DNA of 15,273 nt from an uncultured Bacillota bacterium (GTDB lineage Bacteria; Bacillota_I; Bacilli_A; Izemoplasmatales; UBA1188): assembly GCA_937907585.1 (NCBI GenBank), contig CALCVH010000017.1:1-15273 (forward strand), read 5' to 3'. This document shows positions 1 through 6,557 of the stretch, one piece after another (within the stretch, counting starts at the first letter, position 1; each line of letters starts with the position of its first letter). Both the position numbers and the translations under genes were made by a program. The notes under the pieces were generated by a model. It was given only the letters and a program-made list of their open reading frames with translations. It was not told the origin of the DNA and searched no databases.

Positions 1-1
1 A

Positions 2-1264
2 TCAATAACTATTCCAAATAGTATTACATCAATTGGAAATGATGCATTCTCAGGTTGCACATCTCTAACATCAATAACAATTCCAGATAGTGTCGCATCA
101 ATTGGAAGAGGCGCGTTCTCTGGTTGTTCATCTCTAACATCAATCACTATCCCAGATAGCGTCACATCAATAGGAGAAAGTGCATTCTTCGGCTGTTCAT
201 CTTTAAATAGAGTAAATATATCTAGTATAGAATCTTGGTGTAATATATCGTTTAGTTCTGACAATTCTAATCCTTTATATTATGCTCATGATTTATATTT
301 AAATGATGAATTAGTAACTGATTTAGTAGTACCAAATAGCGTCACATCAATAGGAAGTAGAGCATTCTCTGGCTGTTCATCTCTAACATCAATAACTATC
401 CCAGATAGTGTTACATCAATAGGAAGAAGCGCATTCCAATATTGTTCATCACTAACATCAATCACTATCCCAGATAGTGTCACATCAATAGGAGATTATG
501 CATTCCAATATTGTTCATCACTAACATCAATCACTATCCCAGATAGTGTCACATCAATAGGAGATTATGCATTCCAATATTGTTCATCTTTAATAACAGC
601 TGGTCCAATTGATTCTGGATGCAATATTGAATTTGGATGGACAACATCAATACCAGGAAGTGCATTCTCTGGTTGTTCATCACTAAAATCAGTAACAATT
701 CCTGATAGTGTCACATCAATAGGAGGCAGTGCATTCCAATATTGTTCATCACTAGCATCAATCACTATCCCAGATGGTGCTATATCAATAGGAAATTATG
801 CATTCTATAATTGTAAATCTCTAACATCAATAACTATTCCAGATAGTGTTAGATTTATAGGAGATTATGCATTCGAAGGTTGTTCATCTCTTGCATCAAT
901 AACTATTCCAAATGGTGTTACATCAATCGGACAAGAAGTATTCTATAACTGTTCATCTCTTCAATCAATAACTATCCCTGGTAGTGTTACATCAATTGGA
1001 AATTATGCATTCCTAGGTTGCACATCTCTAACATCAATAACAATTCTAGATAGTGTCGCATCAATAGGAAGAGGCGCGTTCTCTGGTTGTTCATCACTAA
1101 CATCAATCAGCATTCCAGATAGTGTCACATCAATAGGAGAAAGAGCATTCTATAATTGCGAATATCTAACAATCTACTGTGAGGTACCATCTCAACCAGG
1201 AGGTTGGAATGACAATTGGAATTATAGTAATAGACCGGTTGTTTGGGACTATGAAGAAGCATAA
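2..1264 (+). CDS. BspA-type leucine-rich repeat surface protein, 3' part (5' end outside window)
   Basis: The frame is open from the window edge to the TAA at 1262-1264, giving 420 residues without an N-terminus. It holds 14 near-regular 23-residue repeats of the form SITIPDSVTSIG-x-x-AF-x-x-C-SSL, the signature of treponemal/BspA-like LRR_5 proteins. Two irregular repeats interrupt the array: one around 212-325 (core ESWCNISF and NPLYYAHDLYL) and one around 592-660 (core GPIDSGCNIEFGW). Both inserts recur in this family. The protein ends in a Trp-rich cap (GGWNDNWNYSNRPVVWDY) with no sortase motif or C-terminal membrane anchor, so any surface attachment would depend on the missing N-terminus. 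Family members are usually secreted or surface-exposed and bind host or matrix ligands; that role is inferred. Repeats are very similar at DNA level, so recombination within the gene is likely. Confidence 0.9.
   Translation, partial: SITIPNSITSIGNDAFSGCTSLTSITIPDSVASIGRGAFSGCSSLTSITIPDSVTSIGESAFFGCSSLNRVNISSIESWCNISFSSDNSNPLYYAHDLYLNDELVTDLVVPNSVTSIGSRAFSGCSSLTSITIPDSVTSIGRSAFQYCSSLTSITIPDSVTSIGDYAFQYCSSLTSITIPDSVTSIGDYAFQYCSSLITAGPIDSGCNIEFGWTTSIPGSAFSGCSSLKSVTIPDSVTSIGGSAFQYCSSLASITIPDGAISIGNYAFYNCKSLTSITIPDSVRFIGDYAFEGCSSLASITIPNGVTSIGQEVFYNCSSLQSITIPGSVTSIGNYAFLGCTSLTSITILDSVASIGRGAFSGCSSLTSISIPDSVTSIGERAFYNCEYLTIYCEVPSQPGGWNDNWNYSNRPVVWDYEEA
431..588 (+). repeat. Perfect 89-bp direct repeat at 69-bp spacing inside the LRR gene
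   Basis: Bases 431-519 and 500-588 are identical, so three successive 69-bp LRR units share sequence without synonymous change. The unit boundary differs only just upstream (AAGC at 427-430 versus TTAT at 496-499). This points to recent tandem duplication or gene conversion. A longer, more diverged duplication links bases 1-195 with 964-1158. Confidence 0.85.
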
Positions 1265-1385
1265 TATTCAATAAAACTGATAATATTCTTTTAATTCTAT
1301 TTGTTTTAAACATTAATTGACATTTTTGATATATTATATTAATTCTTATAAAAAAACATTATTTTAAACTTTATTTTGAAATTAA

Positions 1386-1431
1386 ATCAAAAAGGTCGAA
1401 TAACATATTAATACTATTCGTCCTTTTTGAT
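1386..1431 (+). terminator. Hairpin terminator of the LRR gene, probably bidirectional
   Basis: A 17-base inverted repeat (1386-1402 with 1415-1431, one central T-T mismatch) encloses a 12-base loop. The left arm starts with an A run and the right arm ends in CCTTTTTGAT, so a U-rich end forms on either strand. It lies 121 bp after the LRR stop codon. Confidence 0.75.
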
Positions 1432-1460
1432 GTTTATGAAAAATTAAGAAATTATTTTAA

Positions 1461-1483
1461 TATAATAATAAATATGTTAAAAT
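1461..1483 (+). promoter_or_regulatory. Possible promoter of the AbrB/ABC operon
   Basis: A TATAAT lies at 1461-1466 and an extended -10 (TGT then TAAAAT) at 1475-1483, upstream of the GTG at 1520. No convincing -35 hexamer is visible for either, and the region is AT-rich enough for chance matches. Confidence 0.3.
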
Positions 1484-1519
1484 AGGAAATGTAAGAAAAG
1501 TAAGAAAGGAGTTTTTATT

Positions 1520-1741
1520 GTGGAATCAAAAGAAGATAGATTCATTGTAAGTGTTAAAGTTGGGCCTAAGGGTCAAATAACTGTGCCTATTGAAGCTAGA
1601 CGTATGTTCGATATAAAAGAAGGAGATACGCTAATGGTAATGGGTGATATAAATAAAGGCATAGCCTTAATTAAAGATGATATGTTTTATAAACTAATGG
1701 GTGGTATTACTAATTATGAAAACAGCAATCAAAATAAATAA
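1520..1741 (+). CDS. AbrB/SpoVT-type DNA-binding regulator
   Basis: This 73-residue protein carries one SpoVT/AbrB swapped-hairpin domain at about residues 9-52, with the typical VGPKGQITVPIEARR strand-turn and the DIKEGDTL segment. The GTG start at 1520 is chosen because GAAAGGAG (1504-1511) sits 8 bases upstream. Proteins of this size act as dimeric DNA-binding transcription factors or as antitoxins. Here no toxin follows; the 3' end overlaps an ABC transporter ATPase, so a local autoregulator of the exporter operon is the likely role (inferred from position). The C-terminal tail after about residue 60 is polar and appears outside the domain. Confidence 0.85.
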   Translation: MESKEDRFIVSVKVGPKGQITVPIEARRMFDIKEGDTLMVMGDINKGIALIKDDMFYKLMGGITNYENSNQNK

Positions 1742-2447
1742 TTTAAGAAAAGAATATAAAGATATTATCGCAGTAGATGATTTAAATTTAGAAATATATG
1801 AAGGTGAATTATTTTCTCTACTTGGTGTAAATGGTGCAGGTAAGACAACTACTATTAAAATGTTGTCTACTTTAGTTAAACCTACTAGTGGCGATGCATA
1901 TATTTTTGATTATTCTATTTTAAAAGATGAAGAAAAGATTAAAGAAATAATTGATATTTCTATGCAAGAAACTGCGATTGCTAGAAAACTAACAGTAGAT
2001 GAAAATATAGAATTCTATGCTAGATTATCAGGACAATCTAATGAAGAGATTAATGAATCTAAAAAAAGAATGTATGAAGCTTTTGGACTTGATAAAGTAT
2101 CTAATAAACAAGCATCAAAACTATCTGGTGGCTGGCAAAGAAAACTATCTATCGCTTTAGCTTTAATATCTAATCCTAAAATATTATTTTTAGATGAACC
2201 TACATTAGGATTAGATGTTATAGCGAGAAGAGAACTATGGAAAATAATAAATGAATTAAAAGGTAAAATGACTATTATATTAACTACTCACTATATGGAA
2301 GAAGCAGAAGCATTATCAGATAGAATAGGCATTATGAAAGATGGCAAATTGCTATTTATAGGAAACAAAGAAGAATTATTTAAGAAAACAAATAAAACTA
2401 ATGTTGAAGATTCATTTATTGAGATTGTTTCAGGAGGTAACCTCTAA
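1716..2447 (+). CDS. ABC-2 type exporter, ATP-binding subunit
   Basis: The protein is 243 residues from the ATG at 1716. An in-frame GTG at 1701 is possible but would add VLLI ahead of the usual MKTAIKINNL start; the GGGTGG at 1699-1704 fits ATG 1716 as a ribosome site. Motifs in order are Walker A GVNGAGKT (37-44), Q-loop Gln84, signature LSGGWQ (136-141), Walker B ILFLDE (156-161) and H-loop His192. The signature has Trp in place of the usual Gln after LSGG, a variant seen in drug and lipid exporters of the CcmA/DrrA type. The gene overlaps the AbrB gene by 26 bp and the permease gene by one base, so the three are probably co-transcribed and translationally coupled. ATP hydrolysis would power the partner permease at the cytoplasmic membrane; the substrate is not evident. 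Confidence 0.92.
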   Translation: MKTAIKINNLRKEYKDIIAVDDLNLEIYEGELFSLLGVNGAGKTTTIKMLSTLVKPTSGDAYIFDYSILKDEEKIKEIIDISMQETAIARKLTVDENIEFYARLSGQSNEEINESKKRMYEAFGLDKVSNKQASKLSGGWQRKLSIALALISNPKILFLDEPTLGLDVIARRELWKIINELKGKMTIILTTHYMEEAEALSDRIGIMKDGKLLFIGNKEELFKKTNKTNVEDSFIEIVSGGNL

Positions 2448-3199
2448 TGAAAGAATCTTTATCTAGAATTGTTACTTTAACTAAAAGAAATATTAAAGAA
2501 ATATTAAGAGATCCTTTGTCTTTAATATTTACATTAGGAATGCCTCTATTTATGGAAATACTATTCTATTTAATATTTCATAATATGACATCTCAATTTG
2601 AAATGAAATATCTAGCTCCTGGAATAGTAGTATTCGCAGAAAGTTTCTTATCTTTATTCGTTGGCTTATTAATCGCAATAGATAGATCAACATCATTCTT
2701 AACTAGATTATATGTATCAAAAGCTAAATCATATGAATTCATATTCTCGTATGCATTATCAATAATACCAATTGTATTTATACAATCAATATTATTCTTT
2801 ATTGTAGGTGGTATATTTGATACATCTCTATTTAGTATTAATATGATCCTAGCTATATTATTAAGTTTAGTTACTTCATTATTCTATATCGCAATAGGAA
2901 TATTGCTTGGAACATTATGCAATGAAAAATCTATTGGTGGAGTATCATCAATTGTAATCGCAGGACAATCTGTATTATCTGGTATGTGGTTTCCTCTTGA
3001 AGGATTAAGCGAAGGTATGATTACAATAATGAATGTTTTGCCTTTTAGAAACGCTACTAAGATAATACAAAATACAATAGTAGGTATAAATGATACATTT
3101 AATGATCTAGTATTACCATTAATAATTGTATTAGCATATACTGTAGCAGCATTCATTATCGCTATAGTATTATTTAGAAAAAAGATGAAATCAATCTAA
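2447..3199 (+). CDS. ABC-2 type exporter, membrane permease subunit
   Basis: The protein has 250 residues with six predicted membrane segments at roughly 24-44, 56-78, 99-124, 132-157, 164-182 and 221-243, the usual topology of ABC2_membrane (DrrB/YadH-like) permeases. The segment SGMWFPLEGL after the fifth helix matches the short re-entrant stretch conserved in this family. The start codon shares one base with the ATPase stop (TAATG), and AGGAGG at 2432-2437 gives a strong ribosome site. It forms the membrane channel with the ATPase just upstream. Substrate could be a drug, peptide or lipid; the sequence does not say. Confidence 0.9.
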   Translation: MKESLSRIVTLTKRNIKEILRDPLSLIFTLGMPLFMEILFYLIFHNMTSQFEMKYLAPGIVVFAESFLSLFVGLLIAIDRSTSFLTRLYVSKAKSYEFIFSYALSIIPIVFIQSILFFIVGGIFDTSLFSINMILAILLSLVTSLFYIAIGILLGTLCNEKSIGGVSSIVIAGQSVLSGMWFPLEGLSEGMITIMNVLPFRNATKIIQNTIVGINDTFNDLVLPLIIVLAYTVAAFIIAIVLFRKKMKSI

Positions 3200-3454
3200 T
3201 ATTTATCAATATATAAACTACTCTGAAATATAGTTTATAGTAATATAGTTTGATTATCTAAATAATAAAACTTATTATCTAGCTTTAAGTAAAAAGGTGA
3301 CTATATTAAAAATTTATATTTATATAATTAAAGATAACTAGTACTAAAAATCCAAAAAACACTTAATAAATTAAATTTAATTTATTGTATTATCTTCTAT
3401 GACATGATATAATGTCTATGTAAAAACAATCAATGTCCAAGGAGACTTATTTGT
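3200..3454 (+). other. Intergenic stretch after the exporter operon
   Basis: This AT-rich stretch has no plausible gene. It contains a weak 8-base all-A/T inverted repeat (3212-3219 with 3232-3239) that might end the exporter transcript but lacks G/C pairs and a U tract. The 3' end holds the promoter and ribosome site of the next gene. Confidence 0.5.
3385..3413 (+). promoter_or_regulatory. Extended -10 promoter of the AlbA_2/GHKL gene
   Basis: TATAAT at 3408-3413 is preceded by TGA at 3405-3407, giving an extended -10. TTGTAT at 3385-3390 lies at the ideal 17-base spacing as a weak -35. Transcription would start near 3420, and AAGGAGA (3439-3445) follows nine bases before ATG 3455. Confidence 0.6.
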
Positions 3455-4789
3455 ATGAATATAGGAAAAGAAACAGAACAAATAGAATTTAAAACAAGTC
3501 TTGCTGAACAAAAACAAGGTTTTGAATCAATAGCATCAATTTTAAATAAACATCAATCTGGAACCCTTTATTTTGGCGTATTAGATAATGGTGATGTAAA
3601 AGGATTACAAATAGGCAAAGATACGCTAAATCATCTATCAAGAGACCTAGAATTACATATTAAGCCATCATTTATGCATTCTATCAAATTACTTAAATCA
3701 GCAGATGGACTAGAGTTTATTGAAATAACATTTAATGGTGATAATAGTCCATATTCAGCATATGACAAGTATTTTTTAAGATTTGCTGATAGAGATAATA
3801 CTATGGATCAGCAAATGTTACTAAATTATTTTGAACAAAAGAAAGCATCATATATCAATTGGGAAAATAGTAATTCACAACATGAAATTACGGATATTGA
3901 TGAGACAATCTTAGAAGATTATATAAAAAGAGGTAATGAATGTGGGCGTATTAAATTTTTATATGATAATAGACATCATGTCTTAAATAGATTAGGTCTA
4001 TTATTTGATAATGAACACTTAAATAACGCTGGTAATGTTTTATTTTCTTCAATGAAACCTATAAATGTGAAATTTGCACATTTTGCAACCGAAAGAAGAG
4101 TTACCATTTTAGATATGGATAACTTTTCTGGCAATATTTATGAATGTATTGATGCTTCTATGAAGTATATTTCATCTCATATTGATTGGGAAGTAGTATT
4201 TAATGGGAATTCAAGAAGCAAAGAAGTCCCAGAAATACCAATGGAAGCAATAAGAGAAATAGTAATAAATGCTTTTGCACATGGTAGTTATGAATCAATT
4301 TCTACAGAATTTGAAATAAGTATATTTAAAGATAGATTAGTTATATATTCACCAGGTCATTTTCCTAAGCCATATACTCCAGAACAATTTGCATTTGAAG
4401 GTCAAGAGGCTATTCCGTTAAATAATAAAATTTGTAGTGTTTTATATAATGATGAAACAATCGAAAAACATTCAACAGGCTTTGAAAGAGCATTTGAGTA
4501 TTGCAATCAGGCAAAGGTTAAATATGAATATGAAGACACTGGTTTAGGTTTTAGATTTACATTTTATAGAAAAAATGTCCATGGACATGTCCAAGTAAAA
4601 CTAAATGATAGAGACTTAAAAATACTTGAAATTATGAAAGATAATTTTTCAATAACGATTAAAGATTTGTCTAAAGAATTCAACGTGACAGAAAAAACAA
4701 TTTTTAGAGCCATCCAAAAACTAAAAGAATTAAATAAAGTAGAGCGAGTTGGATCAGATAAAAATGGTTATTGGAAAGTATTAGGATAA
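3455..4789 (+). CDS. AlbA_2 (Schlafen-type) domain, GHKL ATPase-like domain and winged-helix protein
   Basis: The 444-residue protein begins with an AlbA_2/Schlafen-like domain (about 6-125), shown by EQIEFKTSL, GTLYFGVLDNGDVKG and the KPSF segment. A GHKL-type ATPase domain (HATPase_c_4, about 262-350) follows, with the N-box EAIREIVINAFAHGSY and the STGFERAF lid-like motif. The C-terminus (about 383-440) is a winged helix with recognition segment VTEKTIFRAIQKL. Homologues are often mislabelled ATP-dependent helicases related to RecG, but no helicase motif is present. The layout fits a DNA-binding transcriptional regulator; some relatives occur in mobile or defence contexts. It has its own promoter and shares one base with the following lipoprotein remnant. 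Confidence 0.85.
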   Translation: MNIGKETEQIEFKTSLAEQKQGFESIASILNKHQSGTLYFGVLDNGDVKGLQIGKDTLNHLSRDLELHIKPSFMHSIKLLKSADGLEFIEITFNGDNSPYSAYDKYFLRFADRDNTMDQQMLLNYFEQKKASYINWENSNSQHEITDIDETILEDYIKRGNECGRIKFLYDNRHHVLNRLGLLFDNEHLNNAGNVLFSSMKPINVKFAHFATERRVTILDMDNFSGNIYECIDASMKYISSHIDWEVVFNGNSRSKEVPEIPMEAIREIVINAFAHGSYESISTEFEISIFKDRLVIYSPGHFPKPYTPEQFAFEGQEAIPLNNKICSVLYNDETIEKHSTGFERAFEYCNQAKVKYEYEDTGLGFRFTFYRKNVHGHVQVKLNDRDLKILEIMKDNFSITIKDLSKEFNVTEKTIFRAIQKLKELNKVERVGSDKNGYWKVLG

Positions 4790-4990
4790 TGAAAAGAGTA
4801 TCAACATTTCAAATTGGCTATATTATGCTATTTTCATTATTTGCTTGTAGTTTAAGTTCAAAACACTACTACAGTGCATGATGATACTCCATCAATAACT
4901 ATTCCATCAGATGATTCAACACCAACTATGAATCTTCCAGAACTTTCAGGAGTAAGTAGAAATGATAAAGAAAAACTTGCGTTTGTTTGA
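4789..4990 (+). pseudogene. Frameshifted lipoprotein N-terminal remnant
   Basis: The ATG at 4789 overlaps the previous TAA stop. It opens a type II signal peptide: Lys-Arg start, hydrophobic GYIMLFSLFA and lipobox LFAC, with Cys20 as the lipidation site. This frame stops at TGA 4879-4881 after 30 residues. The next forward frame stays open to TGA 4988-4990 and reads as a Thr/Asp/Ser/Pro-rich linker (for example TTTVHDDTPSITIPSDD), as expected after a lipoprotein cysteine. Removing one base, for instance from the A run at 4860-4863, would join the two into about 66 codons. I read it as a decayed, truncated lipoprotein gene. A short expressed 30-residue lipopeptide cannot be excluded. Confidence 0.6.
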
Positions 4991-5137
4991 TTCTTCGTTA
5001 AACAGCAAATAAACATCTACGTGTTCGGGTTTAGAAGAGCACACTCCACCAATAAAAATGGTATCCAATAAATCTAATGGTTGTTTGGCTTTAGTTATAT
5101 ATTTAGATAAATAGAAGAACGTTTGACTTTTTTCTTT
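4946..5137 (-). pseudogene. Start-less antisense open frame, possible gene remnant
   Basis: On the minus strand 63 sense codons are open between TAA at 5140-5138 and TGA at 4948-4946, with no ATG. The core reads PLDLLDTIFIGGVCSSKP then EHVDVYLLFNEES. This has the mixed composition of a real protein, unlike the low-complexity translations typical of this AT-rich DNA, and it is more G/C-rich than its surroundings. I do not recognise the family. Its lower end overlaps the lipoprotein remnant, so at least one of the two is non-functional. It may be the tail of a gene whose 5' part was deleted. Confidence 0.3.
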
Positions 5138-5173
5138 TTACTTCAATATTTATGTTTTGAAAAGTGAATTAAA

Positions 5174-5410
5174 AAAATCAAAGAAAAATCAAAAAAAACC
5201 GAAACAAGTTACCAAAAAAACCTAAATAAATACTTGAAAAAAACCGAAATGAAAGCTGCTATGCAATTAAAGATAAAAGAATTAGAACAAACTAAAAACT
5301 TGAATATTAGTTTTTATAAGTTGGGATTTATTTCTAAATCAGGATTTTCATTAGATATAGATAAAGAAAAATATAATTGTTTTAGTTTAAGCGATTTCTA
5401 TAAATGGTAA
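5174..5410 (+). pseudogene. C-terminal fragment resembling a DUF234-type ATPase
   Basis: The frame is open from just after a TAA at 5171-5173 to TAA 5408-5410. The first in-frame ATG is at 5249, giving 53 residues. The segment FYKLGFISKSGFSLDI followed by YNCFSLSDFY matches my memory of the final strand-helix-strand of AAA ATPases with a DUF234 nuclease-like tail, where an F-S-K-S-G-F motif precedes a closing acidic-aromatic strand. No ATPase domain precedes it, and the upstream codons are a lysine/asparagine-rich stretch. It is most simply the leftover 3' end of a deleted gene. The intact ATPase at 13096-14553 belongs to a related but clearly different group. Confidence 0.45.
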
Positions 5411-5493
5411 ATAAGATTTATATAGTCTTATTGACAAAAAATAAAGCCTAATGCAAAATAAATACAAGAAATATTATTTTTTAAGGGTGAAAT
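5411..5493 (+). promoter_or_regulatory. Leader region of the membrane-protein gene
   Basis: A perfect TTGACA lies at 5431-5436, but no good -10 sits at standard spacing; the closest is AAAATA at 5455-5460 (18-base spacer). AAGGGTGA at 5483-5490 is the ribosome site for ATG 5494. Confidence 0.3.
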
Positions 5494-6417
5494 ATGAATA
5501 AACATATTGTAAATGTTTTGAAGGACTATAATTTTACATATGATAGAAATTATGGTTATGGTTCTATTAGCGGCTATGAAGTAAACGTTGTTGAATTGAT
5601 AGGCAGAGCTGGACCTACATTTTTTATCTCAACTTATTTATCTCAAGAAAAGAAAGCTGAATTTGTCTTAAAAGTTAAAGAATTAAAAATTAAGCTTGTT
5701 CAAGCATTTATTTTTGACCTCGGTGTTGCAGTTGAAATTGGGGCTTTAACTGCGATGTCGTTTAAGAAGAAATATAGTGAAACTATGCCAAAAATTCTTG
5801 ATTTATTAAATGAACTTGAAGCTCCTAAAAAGGATATTTGCCCACAAACAGGAGTTCTATTAGATGAAACAGAAAGCAGAGTAGTTAATGTTGATAATTT
5901 AAAATTTAGATTATCTACTAGCGCTATAGATACTATAAATAATAGTATAGATAAAGGAAATGAAGAATTTAAAAATAAACCTAATAATTATTTAAGAGGA
6001 TTTATTGGAATAGTCATAGGAGCTATAGTTGGTTCAGTTCTATCTGTAGTGCTTTGGTTTATAGGCTTAGTGACAACTATCATTCCATTTGTATCAATTC
6101 TTTTAGGAACATTCTTATATCAAAAATTTGGTGGAAAGAAGAACTGGATGATGATAGTTATGAGTTTCGTTACAACATTAGTATTTATCATCTCTACATT
6201 AGTTATTATTTATGGATTAGCTGCAGTAGGAATTACATATGATGCAGGAAAGAATATGCAACTATTTGATGCATTTAAATATTGTTTAGCTAATAATCCA
6301 GAATTTAAGTCAGAATTTTATAGAAACTTTTTATTAAACATTTTCTTTATACTTCTTGCGGAAGGCATTGCGGTATTTAGTTTAATTAGATCTATAAAAA
6401 GACCTAAAAACGTTTAA
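5494..6417 (+). CDS. Unrecognised four-helix membrane protein with a soluble N-terminal domain
   Basis: The 307-residue protein has a soluble N-terminal half (about 1-165) and four predicted membrane segments at roughly 168-191, 193-209, 218-244 and 278-299. The soluble part includes an alternating strand-like stretch (SGYEVNVVELIGRAGPTFFI) and a CPQTGVLLDE motif at 116-125 resembling half of a zinc knuckle, but only one Cys is present there, so metal binding is not supported. A Gly-rich first helix (GIVIGAIVGSV) is notable. No signal peptide is seen, so the N-terminal domain is probably cytoplasmic. It appears monocistronic, followed by a strong terminator. I do not recognise the family and assign no function. 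Confidence 0.8.
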   Translation: MNKHIVNVLKDYNFTYDRNYGYGSISGYEVNVVELIGRAGPTFFISTYLSQEKKAEFVLKVKELKIKLVQAFIFDLGVAVEIGALTAMSFKKKYSETMPKILDLLNELEAPKKDICPQTGVLLDETESRVVNVDNLKFRLSTSAIDTINNSIDKGNEEFKNKPNNYLRGFIGIVIGAIVGSVLSVVLWFIGLVTTIIPFVSILLGTFLYQKFGGKKNWMMIVMSFVTTLVFIISTLVIIYGLAAVGITYDAGKNMQLFDAFKYCLANNPEFKSEFYRNFLLNIFFILLAEGIAVFSLIRSIKRPKNV

Positions 6418-6452
6418 TTATTAAATATTCATATAAGATACACAAATCTAAT

Positions 6453-6474
6453 GAGCTGTTTATACAGCTCTTTT
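6453..6474 (+). terminator. Intrinsic terminator of the membrane-protein gene
   Basis: GAGCTG (6453-6458) pairs perfectly with CAGCTC (6465-6470) around a TTTATA loop and is followed by TTTT. It lies 36 bp after the stop codon. Confidence 0.8.
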
Positions 6475-6557
6475 ATAATATTTAAATATAATTATTATTA
6501 AAATAATAAAAATTGTTTATAATAGATATATAAATATTATTGAAGTAGGTGCTAAAA

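Noticed and set aside
2..1150. Regular 69-bp repetition that could be taken for a CRISPR array or minisatellite
   Set aside because: The period equals 23 codons, repeats are contiguous without unique spacers, and the frame is open throughout, so it is protein repeats.
286..1313. Minus-strand open frames at 286-483, 565-765 and 1125-1313
   Set aside because: They are antisense shadows of the LRR repeats; the plus frame carries the full LRR_5 pattern, the C-terminal cap and a continuous open frame.
3212..3239. Hairpin after the permease gene as a terminator
   Set aside because: The 8-bp stem is entirely A/T and lacks a U tract; too weak to call.
4577..4592. Perfect 14-bp palindrome ATGTCCATGGACAT
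   Set aside because: It lies inside the coding sequence between the GHKL and winged-helix domains, encodes ordinary linker residues, and has no second copy that I see.
6054..6242. 62-codon plus-strand frame inside the membrane-protein gene
   Set aside because: It is an out-of-frame shadow; the main frame has four coherent membrane segments here.
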